A DNA stretch of 64,000 nucleotides from an uncultured Candidatus Melainabacteria bacterium (GCA_934700385.1 CAKUXO010000006.1:17202-81201), one strand, 5' to 3'. Positions 8,936-17,499 are shown, numbered from the stretch's first letter. Program-made: numbers and translations. Notes: a model not told the origin generated them from the sequence alone.

Positions 8936-10246
8936 TTAATCTAAAACACCAAATTTTGCTTTTTCTCTTTTTGTTTCTTTTGCAATATAAGCGTCTTTAA
9001 TGTCTTCTTTTTTAAGACCAAACATTTCAGGATATTTTAATTCGCTTGTTCCGAAAATTAAGTGCATAAAGTTTTTAGTAATTGTAATTGCGCTGAACAT
9101 AGATAAACATACACCGATTATCAAGGTTAGTGCAAAACCTTTTACCATTGAAGCACCGAAGTGATAAAGAATTAAACAAGTAAGAATTGTTGATACGTTT
9201 GAATCGAAAATACTTGTAAATGCTCTATCAAAACCTGAATTAATTGCAGTATAAAGACTTCTGCCCATTTTCAATTCTTCTTTTGTACGTTCAAAAATTA
9301 AGATATTAGCGTCAATCGCCATACCGATTGAAAGGATGAAACCTGCAATACCTGTTAATGTAAGGGTTACAGGTACGATTTTAAAGATTGCAAAGTTCAT
9401 AACGGCATAAATTGCAAGTACAAAGCAAGAAATTAAACCTAAAACTCTGTAATAGATAACCATAAATATCATAACTGCGCTGATACCGATTAAGCCTGCA
9501 ATTTTAGATTTATTAATACTATCTTGACCAAGAGTTGGTCCAACTGATTCTTCTTCAATTATTTGAGCACCAACAGGAAGTGCGCCGGCATTTAATAAAT
9601 CAACCATTTGTTTTGCTTCATCAAATTCAAAACCGCCCTCGCCACCTGTAATTTGAGCATGACCGCCTGTGATTTGTTCATTTACTCTTGGTGCAGATTG
9701 TAATTCGCCATTAAAGAAAATCGCCATTTGTTTTCCGGTTAATTCTTTTGTTAAATCAGAAAATTTCTTAGCGCCCTCATTATTAAATTCAAGTTCAACC
9801 ATCCATTCACCTGAACTTGGAACAGAGCCAACGTTAGATTTTCTTAAATCTTTACCTGTTAAACCTGTTGATTGCCATTCAATTGAACCATCTTCTTTTT
9901 GAATTGGTCTTTTAAATTCAAGCTCTGCGGTTTGACCGATAAATTCTTTTGCTTTTGTTGTGTCTGTGATATTAGGAATTTCAACAAGAAGTCTTTTTGT
10001 GCCAATTCTTTGAACAATGGTTTCACCAACGCCCATGGCATTAACACGGTTTTCAATAGCATATTGCAAGCTATCCATAATTTCCGGTGTAATTTTAGGA
10101 ACAGATGGAGAAGTTTGAGCTTCAAGCATTAATCTTGAACCACCTACTAAATCAAGCCCAAGACTTGTCGGTTTTTTATAAAGAATAAATATGCTCGCAC
10201 AAGTAAGAGCCATAATAATCCAAAAAAGAATTAGTTTGTTTTTCAT
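8936..10246 (-). CDS. secD: Protein translocase subunit SecD
   Basis: The 436-residue SecD has an N-terminal helix, a first periplasmic domain starting LGLDLVGGSRLML, a second periplasmic region, and five C-terminal helices with the conserved SIGMAIDANILIFERTKEEL motif. It is shorter than the E. coli protein (about 615 residues), as in many other phyla. AGAGGATGACTTA precedes the ATG. It is the first gene of a secD-secF-HTH operon. Confidence 0.95.
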   Translation of the reverse strand: MKNKLILFWIIMALTCASIFILYKKPTSLGLDLVGGSRLMLEAQTSPSVPKITPEIMDSLQYAIENRVNAMGVGETIVQRIGTKRLLVEIPNITDTTKAKEFIGQTAELEFKRPIQKEDGSIEWQSTGLTGKDLRKSNVGSVPSSGEWMVELEFNNEGAKKFSDLTKELTGKQMAIFFNGELQSAPRVNEQITGGHAQITGGEGGFEFDEAKQMVDLLNAGALPVGAQIIEEESVGPTLGQDSINKSKIAGLIGISAVMIFMVIYYRVLGLISCFVLAIYAVMNFAIFKIVPVTLTLTGIAGFILSIGMAIDANILIFERTKEELKMGRSLYTAINSGFDRAFTSIFDSNVSTILTCLILYHFGASMVKGFALTLIIGVCLSMFSAITITKNFMHLIFGTSELKYPEMFGLKKEDIKDAYIAKETKREKAKFGVLD

Positions 10247-10418
10247 TAAGTCATCCTCTGATTGAAATATTCAGCATGATTATAACAAAAATATAAATAA
10301 AAGTTAAATTATCTTTTAGGCTAATTTTTTATTTTTATAATATATGTATTAAAATTGGATTTATTTATGAAGAAATGTATCAATTTTTAAAGTTTTTAAG
10401 AAAACATGTCGAAAAAAT

Positions 10419-10436
10419 AAGTGTTAATAAATGTAA
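10419..10436. repeat. 18-base motif, copy 2
   Basis: AAGTGTTAATAAATGTAA differs by one base from 3294-3311. It lies about 100 bases ahead of the small-protein pair at 10524-11120. Confidence 0.3.
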
Positions 10437-10442
10437 TAAATA

Positions 10443-10472
10443 TTAACAATTCTATCAATTTTTTACTATGAT
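10443..10472 (+). promoter_or_regulatory. Probable promoter of the 10524 operon
   Basis: TTAACA followed after 18 bases by TATGAT (10467-10472). The leader would be about 45 bases and includes the self-complementary AAGGACTCCTT just before the AAGGAG ribosome site. The CTCCT of this element could pair with the ribosome site. Confidence 0.4.
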
Positions 10473-10523
10473 TTGTTTTTATTAAGGTAAGGACTCCTTG
10501 ATAAAAACAAAAGGAGATCTGAA

Positions 10524-10793
10524 TTGCAAAAGATAATAAAACAACATCTAAAGCAATTGAAAACTTTTATAAATTATTCCAAAAACTATCTAATCAGGAA
10601 TAATCCGATAAAAGTTCTCAAGAAAAGTGTAATTGCAGGTTTAAAAGATGCTCTTTCAATTAATAAAAAAAGGAAGATGGTTCAATATAAATTAAGATAC
10701 CAAATGCACCAATTAAACCAAATGGAAAAATTGATTGCTCAAAACAACGAGCACACTTTCCTAAGAGGCAATAAATTTAATGAAATGAGATAA
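10524..10793 (+). CDS. Small basic helical protein of unknown function
   Basis: I do not recognise this 89-residue protein. It starts with TTG, seven bases after a strong AAGGAG site; no better start exists. It is very basic (lysine-rich through residue 55) and predicted to be almost entirely helical. The coding frame ends three bases before the next ORF, so the two are translationally coupled. No membrane segment or signal peptide is seen. Nucleic-acid or membrane-surface binding is possible from composition alone. Confidence 0.6.
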   Translation: MQKIIKQHLKQLKTFINYSKNYLIRNNPIKVLKKSVIAGLKDALSINKKRKMVQYKLRYQMHQLNQMEKLIAQNNEHTFLRGNKFNEMR

Positions 10794-10796
10794 ATT

Positions 10797-11120
10797 ATGG
10801 GACTATTGCTCGCACAGGCGAAAATTGCACAACTAAATAGTTACAGAGCTGATCTTGAGTATAATGTTAACCTTATTATGTCAACAAAAACAAACTTGGC
10901 AAAACAGGTTACAGAATTAACAAATCTTGGCTCTGATATGGATGTTGATAGTCCTGAAATGAAAGCGCTTGAAGAAAAGTTAGCCAGACTTAAAGAAGTT
11001 GATAAAGCGCTTGATCAAAAAATGCAAAATTATCAAACCCAACTTGAACTTGTCGATTCTCAAATGCAATATGCTCAACAAATGAGAAGTAGCGCAATTC
11101 AAAGAAATACAATGGGATAG
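10797..11120 (+). CDS. Coiled-coil small protein of unknown function
   Basis: This 107-residue protein is helical throughout, with a coiled-coil region from about residue 55 to 95 (EMKALEEKLARLKEVDKALD). The N-terminal MGLLLAQAKIAQLNSYRADL and the spacing of hydrophobic residues are reminiscent of short helical filament or secretion-apparatus proteins, but I cannot name a family. It starts three bases after the upstream small basic protein and probably acts with it. It converges on the antiporter-like gene with an 10-base gap and no visible terminator. Confidence 0.6.
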   Translation: MGLLLAQAKIAQLNSYRADLEYNVNLIMSTKTNLAKQVTELTNLGSDMDVDSPEMKALEEKLARLKEVDKALDQKMQNYQTQLELVDSQMQYAQQMRSSAIQRNTMG

Positions 11121-11130
11121 AGGTTAAATT

Positions 11131-12429
11131 TTAGAAAATATAAACCGCAATTAATGCTGCTATAATTAAAGCAGGGTTGTAGTGTAAAAATGTAGGAATA
11201 CACGTATCTTTTATGTGATTATGTTGATTATCTGCGTTTAAACCAGATGTTGGTCCAAGCGTTGTATCAGAAGCCGGTGAACCAGCGTCACCTAGAGCAG
11301 CTGCTGCGCAAAGAAGAATTATTGTTGCAGGGGTTGAAAAGTCTAATTTAGCGCACAATGGAACAAATAAAACGGCTAAAATCGGGATAGTACCGAAAGA
11401 AGAACCTATGCCGATTGTTATTAAAAGCCCTATTAATAACATAGCGCTTGAAGCAAGGAATTTTGAATGTTCAATGTAAGGCATAATTGAATTAACAAAA
11501 GTTTCAATGCCATTTGTTTCTTTTAAAACTAGGGCATAACCCGCACAAACCAACATTACAAAAGCAATATAGCCCATTAAGCCAACACCCTCGTTAATTA
11601 AAAAGTCCATTTTTTTATGTGAAACGGCTCTAAAACCAAAAATTACACCTAAACCAATAAGAGCGCCTAATGGAAGTGAACCGCTTATTAATTGAACAAT
11701 CAAGGTTATAATTGCACCTAAAATAGTGATATAGTGTTTCTTTTCAAGTTTTTTATTTGTAAATTCTTCGCTATCATCAAGATAAACTTGCTTGTATGTT
11801 CTTTCTTTTCTGTATGTTATAAAAATACTGATTAAAAGGGCTATGAACATAGCAAAGCCTAAAAACCAGCTGTAGTGCCAAACATCAGTCTTTAAAACTT
11901 TAATTCCATTAAGAGTTAAGTTATCTGCAATTAAGCCTTGAAAAATTAAACCAAAACCAGCAGGAATTGCAATATATGGCGCTTTTAAACCAAAAACCAA
12001 AGCACAAGCAATTGCCCTTCTATCTATTTTTAATTTGTTCATAACCTTTAATAATGGCGGAATTAAAATCGGAATAAAGGCAATATGAACAGGTATAAGG
12101 TTTTGTGACATTATTGAAATAATTACTAAAATAAAAATTAAAAGATATTTATTATCTTTTATAAAAGTTGAAATTTTAACAGATAATAATGAAGCAAGCC
12201 CTGTGTGGGTCATAGCAGCAGCCAAAGTACCAAGCAAAATGTAGCTTAAAGCGGTTTCAGAATTTTGCCCCATGCCAGAAATAAATAAATCCATAATTTC
12301 TGAAATCGGCATTTTAGCTAATAAACCTGCAACAATTGAACTTATCATCAATGAAAATAAAACATTGATTTTAAGAACGCAAAGTACGCATAAAACTATA
12401 ACAGAAGTTACTACAGGGTTTAATTCCAT
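11131..12429 (-). CDS. Na+/H+ antiporter-like carrier (YuiF/NhaC-type)
   Basis: The 432-residue protein has about 11-12 hydrophobic helices and the ion-transporter superfamily architecture: two halves, each with a broken helix. The C-terminal half carries GDAGSPASDTTLGPTSGLN and the ending HIKDTCIPTFLHYN, typical of YuiF-like Na+/H+ antiporter family members. The true substrate (Na+/H+ or an organic acid/amino acid) cannot be told from sequence. The start is leaderless: a TGA-TAATAT extended -10 ends six bases before the ATG. Confidence 0.78.
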   Translation of the reverse strand: MELNPVVTSVIVLCVLCVLKINVLFSLMISSIVAGLLAKMPISEIMDLFISGMGQNSETALSYILLGTLAAAMTHTGLASLLSVKISTFIKDNKYLLIFILVIISIMSQNLIPVHIAFIPILIPPLLKVMNKLKIDRRAIACALVFGLKAPYIAIPAGFGLIFQGLIADNLTLNGIKVLKTDVWHYSWFLGFAMFIALLISIFITYRKERTYKQVYLDDSEEFTNKKLEKKHYITILGAIITLIVQLISGSLPLGALIGLGVIFGFRAVSHKKMDFLINEGVGLMGYIAFVMLVCAGYALVLKETNGIETFVNSIMPYIEHSKFLASSAMLLIGLLITIGIGSSFGTIPILAVLFVPLCAKLDFSTPATIILLCAAAALGDAGSPASDTTLGPTSGLNADNQHNHIKDTCIPTFLHYNPALIIAALIAVYIF

Positions 12430-12435
12430 AAAAAA

Positions 12436-12444
12436 ATATTATCA
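12436..12444 (-). promoter_or_regulatory. Leaderless promoter of the antiporter gene
   Basis: On the minus strand TGA-TAATAT-TTTTTT-ATG. The TGA is at once the stop codon of the upstream glycosyltransferase and the extended -10 element. Six bases separate the hexamer from the ATG at 12429. Confidence 0.6.
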
Positions 12445-13893
12445 CAAACAAAATATTTGATATATTTCTAAATTGTATTTTTCAACTTCATCAACTTTTT
12501 TAAAAAGATATTTTTTCTTTTTTGTTTCAAAAATATAATCATCATTTTGTTCAAAATATGTTGTATCTTTAAAATTTTGCCTTAAAAACATATCTGTTGT
12601 TAAAATATAAGCCTTTTTATTTTCATTATAAAATTTTATAAATTCATCTAAATCTATTTCAATTCGTGCAAGTTTAAAAATATCTTTAATGCTTTCAAAA
12701 CTTTTTCTATCTCTATTATAAACATCATAAATTTTTATATTTTTTTTATCTAAATAAGCTAATGAAGCCGGCGCAATATCATTCCACCATTCAAGAACAT
12801 ATAATTTTGCATTTTTATAGTTTTCATTTTTATAGATGTAATTAGCTATATAAAGCGATTTTGATTCATTTACAAATTTCATATTTCCTGTATCTAAAAA
12901 TGAAGATGGAAATAAAGCTAAGATAAAAATCGTTGTATAAAAAATTTTAATTACTTTATTTTTAAAAAGTTTTTTATAAAAAATCCAACAAAAAGTAATA
13001 AAATAAATGTAATAAAATAAATAGTTCCACCAATTTCCATAATAAATAAAAATAAATAATGAGCTAAGGGTTATAAATTGCGCTAAAATAAATAAAAGTG
13101 CTTTTTTTGATTTTTTAAATAGATAAAAAATTGAATAATAAAATGAAATAAAAATAGTTAATCTAAAAAGAAAAGATGTAATACAAAGCCCATTAGGAAC
13201 TAAAAGATAATTCATTATGTCAAAAATAAAATTAATTGAATTATCTCTATATGGCGTTTGGGTTTTAAAAAATTGCAAAAATAAAGTTAAAGCTAATAAA
13301 ACAAAGATTAATAAAGTTTTAATTAAAACATCTTTTGAAAGCATTTTTCTTTTAAAACGAGAAAACAATTCAAAAATATAAAAAATAACAAAATAAAAGC
13401 AACAAAGCGCCATTACAACACTTGTGTTTGCGCATAAAAACAACATAAAAGAATAATGGTATGGTTTTTTAAATCTTTTTGGGTAATATGAGCAAGCTAA
13501 AAATAAAAATAAAATTCCAAGAGAATAACACCTTGCAACAGGCGCAAAATAATTTAAAAAAGGAAAAGAAAAAGTTATTAAAACTTTAATTAAGGTATTA
13601 AATGGGGATTTTTTCCATAAAACTAAAAGTGCTAAAATGCAAAAAATCCAATTAATTAAAAACATTGAATAAGGATAAAATTTAACATTGTTAAATGGTT
13701 TTAAAATTAAATACCAAAAAATCCCATGTCCTTCTATCCTTGTTAAGTAAAAAATTTCTTTTAATTTTAAGCAAGATATGTTAAAGGCGTGGGTTTCATC
13801 CCAAAAAGGAATTCTAAAAAGCATTATAAAAATGGTTATTAAACCAAAAATTAAAAGAGAATATTTATTAAAAAATATCTTAATTTTATCCAT
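12442..13893 (-). CDS. Integral-membrane glycosyltransferase, GT-C type
   Basis: The 483-residue protein has about ten membrane helices followed by a soluble C-terminal domain (from about 350). An acidic WDETHAF motif sits just after the first helix at residues 31-37, where polyprenyl-phosphate-dependent GT-C enzymes (ArnT/PMT/GT39-like) hold their catalytic acid. It is clearly paralogous to the gene at 15252-16736, sharing FRIPFWDE/LRVPFYDE, EGH(G/S) and FYPY(S/N)M. It overlaps rdgB by eight bases and follows uppS-rdgB, so it likely uses an undecaprenyl-linked sugar donor for envelope glycans. Donor and acceptor are unknown. Confidence 0.72.
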   Translation of the reverse strand: MDKIKIFFNKYSLLIFGLITIFIMLFRIPFWDETHAFNISCLKLKEIFYLTRIEGHGIFWYLILKPFNNVKFYPYSMFLINWIFCILALLVLWKKSPFNTLIKVLITFSFPFLNYFAPVARCYSLGILFLFLACSYYPKRFKKPYHYSFMLFLCANTSVVMALCCFYFVIFYIFELFSRFKRKMLSKDVLIKTLLIFVLLALTLFLQFFKTQTPYRDNSINFIFDIMNYLLVPNGLCITSFLFRLTIFISFYYSIFYLFKKSKKALLFILAQFITLSSLFIFIYYGNWWNYLFYYIYFITFCWIFYKKLFKNKVIKIFYTTIFILALFPSSFLDTGNMKFVNESKSLYIANYIYKNENYKNAKLYVLEWWNDIAPASLAYLDKKNIKIYDVYNRDRKSFESIKDIFKLARIEIDLDEFIKFYNENKKAYILTTDMFLRQNFKDTTYFEQNDDYIFETKKKKYLFKKVDEVEKYNLEIYQIFCL

Positions 13894-14476
13894 TTAATTT
13901 TTCTTTGTTTTCTTTAATCCAAGATAAAACTTCATTTAGAGCGCTCGAGCGGTGTGATGTTTTAGATTTTTCAACGTCACTTAAACTTGCCATTGTCATA
14001 TTTTTTTCAGGAATGTAAAAAATTGGGTCATAGCCAAAACCATTTTGCCCATCTGGTTTTTCGGTGATTAAACCTTTGCAAACTCCTTGTGTTTGAAATA
14101 AAATTTCACCTTTTTTATTAACTAAAACCATAGCGCAAACAAACTTTGCGTTGCGGTTTTTCTTGTCTTTCATGTTAAATAAAAGTTTTTCAATTCTTTC
14201 TTTTGGACTTGGTGCATATCTTGCGCTATAAATCCCAGGGGTATCATCAAGAGCTTCAACACAAAGCCCTGAATCATCTGCTAAAAAGAAATTTCCCTCG
14301 CTATATAAACTTGCATATTTTGCTTTGCAATATGCGTTTTCAAGAAAAGTTTTTCCATCTTCAATCGGGTTAAAATCTTTAGTAGATGGCAAAATAAATT
14401 CAACTCCTTGAGCTTTTGAAATTAGGTTAATTTCTTCAACTTTATGGCTATTACCTGTTGCAAGAACTATTTTCAT
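13886..14476 (-). CDS. rdgB: dITP/XTP pyrophosphatase (RdgB/HAM1)
   Basis: This house-cleaning enzyme hydrolyses deaminated purine triphosphates (ITP, dITP, XTP). The 196-residue product opens with KIVLATGNSHKVEEI and has FLADDSGLCVEAL, PGIYSARYA, GFGYDPIF and the C-terminal SHRSSAL. An ATG four codons upstream is in frame, but the ATG at 14476 follows GGGGGAAAT and overlaps the uppS stop as TAATG. That arrangement gives translational coupling, so 14476 is preferred. Confidence 0.95.
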   Translation of the reverse strand: MKIVLATGNSHKVEEINLISKAQGVEFILPSTKDFNPIEDGKTFLENAYCKAKYASLYSEGNFFLADDSGLCVEALDDTPGIYSARYAPSPKERIEKLLFNMKDKKNRNAKFVCAMVLVNKKGEILFQTQGVCKGLITEKPDGQNGFGYDPIFYIPEKNMTMASLSDVEKSKTSHRSSALNEVLSWIKENKEKLNG

Positions 14477-15201
14477 TATTTCCCCCATCTTCTTTGTCTT
14501 TTATTAAATTCTTCAATAGCTAAAATAAGTGCATTTTTATCAAATTCAGGCCAGAAAATATCTGTAACAAAAATTTCACTGTAAGCTATTTGCCAAAGAA
14601 GATAGTTGCTTATTCTTTTTTCTCCCGATGTTCTAATTAATAAATCAGGATCAGGAAGATTAGATGTATAAAGATATTTTGAAATTAATTCTTGGTTAAT
14701 ATCTTCAACTTTAACGTTATCTTTAACAATGTTTTTAATGGCATGTTCGATTTCATCTCTTGCGCCATAATTAATCGCAACTGTTAAAACAACCCCTGTA
14801 TTATTTTTTGTTGTTTCTTTTGATTGAGCTAAAATTTCTTGAAGATTTTTGTTTAAGCCCTCTAAATCCCCTATGAAATTCATTTTTACATTATTTTCAT
14901 TTAGCTCTTTAAGTTCATTTTTAAGGGTTGTAGCTAATAAATCCATTAAAAAATCAACTTCTTCTTTCTTTCTGTTCCAGTTTTCAGTTGAAAAAGCATA
15001 TAATGTAAGATATTTAATCCCTAGGTCATCACAGGCTCTTGTTGTTTTTTTAAGGGCGTCAACCCCTTTTTTATGACCCATCATAGTGGGTAAGTGGTGT
15101 AATTTTGCCCATCTTCGATTGCCGTCCATGATTATAGCGATATGTTTTAAATTTGTTGTTTTAACAATATCTTTGATTTTATTTTCTAATAATAATTCCA
15201 T
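14476..15201 (-). CDS. uppS: Undecaprenyl diphosphate synthase
   Basis: The cis-prenyltransferase adds eight isopentenyl units to farnesyl diphosphate to give the C55 lipid carrier. The 241-residue protein has HIAIIMDGNRRWAK with the catalytic Asp, the GHKKG motif, YAFSTENWNR, and the C-terminal DLLIRTSGEKRISNYLLWQ and SEIFVTDIFWPEF signatures. AAAGGAATTAAA precedes the ATG. It leads an uppS-rdgB-glycosyltransferase operon. No cdsA is next to it, unlike the common bacterial order. Confidence 0.96.
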   Translation of the reverse strand: MELLLENKIKDIVKTTNLKHIAIIMDGNRRWAKLHHLPTMMGHKKGVDALKKTTRACDDLGIKYLTLYAFSTENWNRKKEEVDFLMDLLATTLKNELKELNENNVKMNFIGDLEGLNKNLQEILAQSKETTKNNTGVVLTVAINYGARDEIEHAIKNIVKDNVKVEDINQELISKYLYTSNLPDPDLLIRTSGEKRISNYLLWQIAYSEIFVTDIFWPEFDKNALILAIEEFNKRQRRWGK

Positions 15202-15251
15202 TTTAATTCCTTTAGTTTTAAGATTATGATAGCTTAAATATTTTTATACTG

Positions 15252-16736
15252 CTATTTTATTTTATAAATTCGATATATTGTAAAACCGATGTCATTTATA
15301 AATTCAATTATTTCAAAATAATATTCGTGGTTTTTATTTTTATAGATAAATCCTCTGTTAGGAACTATTTTAAGATTTTCTTGTTCTAAAAATCTTAATT
15401 CTAAATCTGTTCCTTCGTTAACTAGAAAATTAATTTCATTAGGATTAAAAATTTTATCAAAATTATCTAGATTAAAAGGGGTGTTTCTATTTTTAAAAAC
15501 ATACTTCAATCCCTCTTTAGAATTTAATTTATTTCCTTTTACATCATAAACATCAATATTATTTTTAACTAAATATGGTAAACTTCCTGCGCTAAAAGCG
15601 CCATAGTAATCAAAGCAATATATTTTAGAATTTTCAAAGTTGATTTTTTTAACTTCTTGAACCATTTGAATATAATGTCTTGAATTTAAAACAGGATTTT
15701 TGCCATCAAAAAATAATGAACATGGGTTTAATAAAACAATTAAATATAAAATTAAAATACAATTATAAATTTTTTCTTCTTTTAAATCTTTAAAACCTAT
15801 AACATAAGCTACCATTAAATAAATTAAATAAAAATAATAGTGCCAAATTGAACCAACATAAACAAATGAGAAAAATAAAGTCATTAAAATATATGTTGAA
15901 GATAAAAATATAAAAGAACGATTATTTTTCTTAAATAACATAAAAATTGATGTATATAAGGTAATAAAAGTTGTTATGTTAAATATCATTTGAAAAATTG
16001 TTGAATTTCTTGATGCTCTAAGTGGGGTTAGAGTTAAACAAATTAAATCTTTAAAAAATTGATTAATTTCTTCGATTTTTCTCATTTGTTCAATATCTGG
16101 ATTATAAACTTGAAGAAGATAGCTTAATCCCCCTAAAATAAAAATAGATGAAATTATAAAAATTTTCTTTTTATTAAATGTTTTAGATTTATTAATGTCA
16201 TAAATAAAAAATATTAGAAAAATTAATGAACCAAATGCGCAAACAATGTTTATATAACCAAATAAAACAAGTAAGGCTGAATATAAATATGGTTTTTTAA
16301 GTGGGTCATCAAGATATAATTTAACTATAAAAACTAAGATTAAAAGAGCAAGGGTGTATGGTCTTGCAACAACTCCATATAAATGGAAAAAAGGTGCACT
16401 TAAACAAATTAAGGTTTTAATTATGTTGTTAAAAGGAAAAAAGCGATAAAAGAAAATAATGAATAATGACGCTATAATCCAATTAAAAAATAACATATTA
16501 TATGGATAAAATTTAACACTTGGTGCAAAAATTTTTAACAATAAAAACCATAAGGCGCTATGCCCTTCAACTTTTGTTAAAGAAAAAATATCTAAAAAAG
16601 GTAATTGTGAAATTATATAAGCATGCGCTTCATCATAAAATGGAACCCTTAAAAGGCAATAGAAAAGTAAAAGTATAATAATTGCAACAGGTGCAATTGT
16701 TTTAAGTTTTTCATCAATTAAATTTAAAATTTTCAT
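15252..16736 (-). CDS. Integral-membrane glycosyltransferase, GT-C type, paralogue
   Basis: This 494-residue membrane protein is a paralogue of the one at 12442-13893. It has an N-terminal helix followed by RVPFYDEAHAY (acid pair at 35-36), about ten helices, and a soluble C-terminal domain rich in Asn and Lys. An ATG at 16781 is in frame but would overlap the divergent gene. The ATG at 16736 sits seven bases after a TGA-TATTAT extended -10, so it is preferred and is probably leaderless. It probably transfers a sugar from a polyprenyl-phosphate donor at the outer face of the inner membrane. Confidence 0.72.
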   Translation of the reverse strand: MKILNLIDEKLKTIAPVAIIILLLFYCLLRVPFYDEAHAYIISQLPFLDIFSLTKVEGHSALWFLLLKIFAPSVKFYPYNMLFFNWIIASLFIIFFYRFFPFNNIIKTLICLSAPFFHLYGVVARPYTLALLILVFIVKLYLDDPLKKPYLYSALLVLFGYINIVCAFGSLIFLIFFIYDINKSKTFNKKKIFIISSIFILGGLSYLLQVYNPDIEQMRKIEEINQFFKDLICLTLTPLRASRNSTIFQMIFNITTFITLYTSIFMLFKKNNRSFIFLSSTYILMTLFFSFVYVGSIWHYYFYLIYLMVAYVIGFKDLKEEKIYNCILILYLIVLLNPCSLFFDGKNPVLNSRHYIQMVQEVKKINFENSKIYCFDYYGAFSAGSLPYLVKNNIDVYDVKGNKLNSKEGLKYVFKNRNTPFNLDNFDKIFNPNEINFLVNEGTDLELRFLEQENLKIVPNRGFIYKNKNHEYYFEIIEFINDIGFTIYRIYKIK

Positions 16737-16743
16737 AATTATA

Positions 16744-16752
16744 ATAATATCA
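16744..16752 (-). promoter_or_regulatory. Near-leaderless promoter of the 16736 glycosyltransferase
   Basis: Minus-strand TGA-TATTAT ends seven bases before the ATG at 16736. It abuts the divergent promoter at 16760-16768; both promoters fit in the 38 bases between the two start codons. Confidence 0.5.
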
Positions 16753-16759
16753 AAAATTG

Positions 16760-16768
16760 TGATAATAT
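16760..16768 (+). promoter_or_regulatory. Leaderless promoter of the PadR-like gene
   Basis: TGA-TAATAT, then six bases, then the ATG at 16775. An ATG at 16769 overlaps the spacer and is two codons upstream in frame. Confidence 0.55.
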
Positions 16769-16774
16769 ATGAAT

Positions 16775-17266
16775 ATGACACAAATTGTAATATTATACAT
16801 TTTAACTAAATATAATGCGACGATTTATCGCCTTAGAAAAATTTCTGAAGAATTCTTATTTGCTTATTTAAAAACAAGCACGGGGACTTTTGTTCCTGTT
16901 TTAAATAAACTTGAAAAAGATGGATTTGTTAAACATAATGAAAAAATGTCTGATGGCGGATTGTTATCTAAAATTTATGAAATAACTCCTGAGGGGAAAA
17001 AATATTTAGCAAAATTGCTTTTAGAATTTCAATCTTCAAACCCATATCATGTTTTAAACGAAGTGAAAATTGCTCTTTATTGCAGTGACATTTTAAGTTT
17101 AAGTGAGTTAATTCAATTTAAGGAAAACATTTTAAACGTTTTAGAACTTTATAAAGTTAAACTTGAAAAAGGGCTTGAAAACCAATATGTTGAATTGAAT
17201 GAACTTCAAAAAAATACTGTTAAGGTTACTCTTGAAGAAGTTGAAAACTTAAAAAAGTTGTTGTAG
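16775..17266 (+). CDS. PadR-family transcriptional regulator
   Basis: The 163-residue protein has a PadR-like winged helix in its first 90 residues: short helix VILYILTKYNATIYRLR, recognition part TGTFVPVLNKLEKDGFV and wing SKIYEITPEGKKYL. A helical dimerisation domain with coiled-coil character follows (about 95-163). Two in-frame ATGs lie two codons apart; the second (16775) is six bases after TAATAT and is chosen. PadR proteins bind inverted repeats and often repress a neighbouring gene. A perfect 25-base palindrome lies 47 bases downstream, ahead of a 24-codon ORF. Confidence 0.75.
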   Translation: MTQIVILYILTKYNATIYRLRKISEEFLFAYLKTSTGTFVPVLNKLEKDGFVKHNEKMSDGGLLSKIYEITPEGKKYLAKLLLEFQSSNPYHVLNEVKIALYCSDILSLSELIQFKENILNVLELYKVKLEKGLENQYVELNELQKNTVKVTLEEVENLKKLL

Positions 17267-17313
17267 ATTTTGTAAATTTTTGTAAAAGATATTTAAGTTT
17301 TTGGAATTTTCTT

Positions 17314-17338
17314 ACGTATATATACTTTATATATACGT
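17314..17338. promoter_or_regulatory. Perfect inverted repeat, probable PadR operator
   Basis: Arms ACGTATATATA and TATATATACGT (11 bases each) flank CTT. A TTGGAA at 17301-17306 and TATA-like hexamers within the palindrome suggest it overlaps a promoter for the micro-ORF at 17367. The length and AT-rich dyad are similar to known PadR sites (family knowledge). Confidence 0.6.
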
Positions 17339-17366
17339 GAAACATATTCAATCAAGAGAGGTAATT

Positions 17367-17441
17367 ATGGCAGTATTTAGATTTATTTGTGAAGTTATTA
17401 ACAAAGTCAATGAATATGACAGAAAATACAGAACTGTTTAA
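17367..17441 (+). CDS. Micro-ORF encoding a 24-aa peptide
   Basis: An ATG seven bases after AGAGAGG, one of the strongest ribosome sites in the window, opens a 24-codon frame ending TAA at 17441. The peptide begins MAVFRFICEVINK and ends DRKYRTV: amphipathic, cationic at the C-terminus, one Cys. It lies 28 bases downstream of the palindrome and 58 bases before the 682-aa gene, with no terminator between, so the two may share a transcript. It could be a small regulatory or membrane-surface peptide, or a leader ORF. Confidence 0.5.
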   Translation: MAVFRFICEVINKVNEYDRKYRTV

Positions 17442-17499
17442 TCCTTAACAAAACTTAAAAAACTAACAATAATTATATGTTATATGTTTTTTAAATAAT

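Noticed and set aside
9859..10132. Antisense and out-of-frame ORFs over secD
   Set aside because: They overlap a conserved gene in full and have composition of shadow frames.
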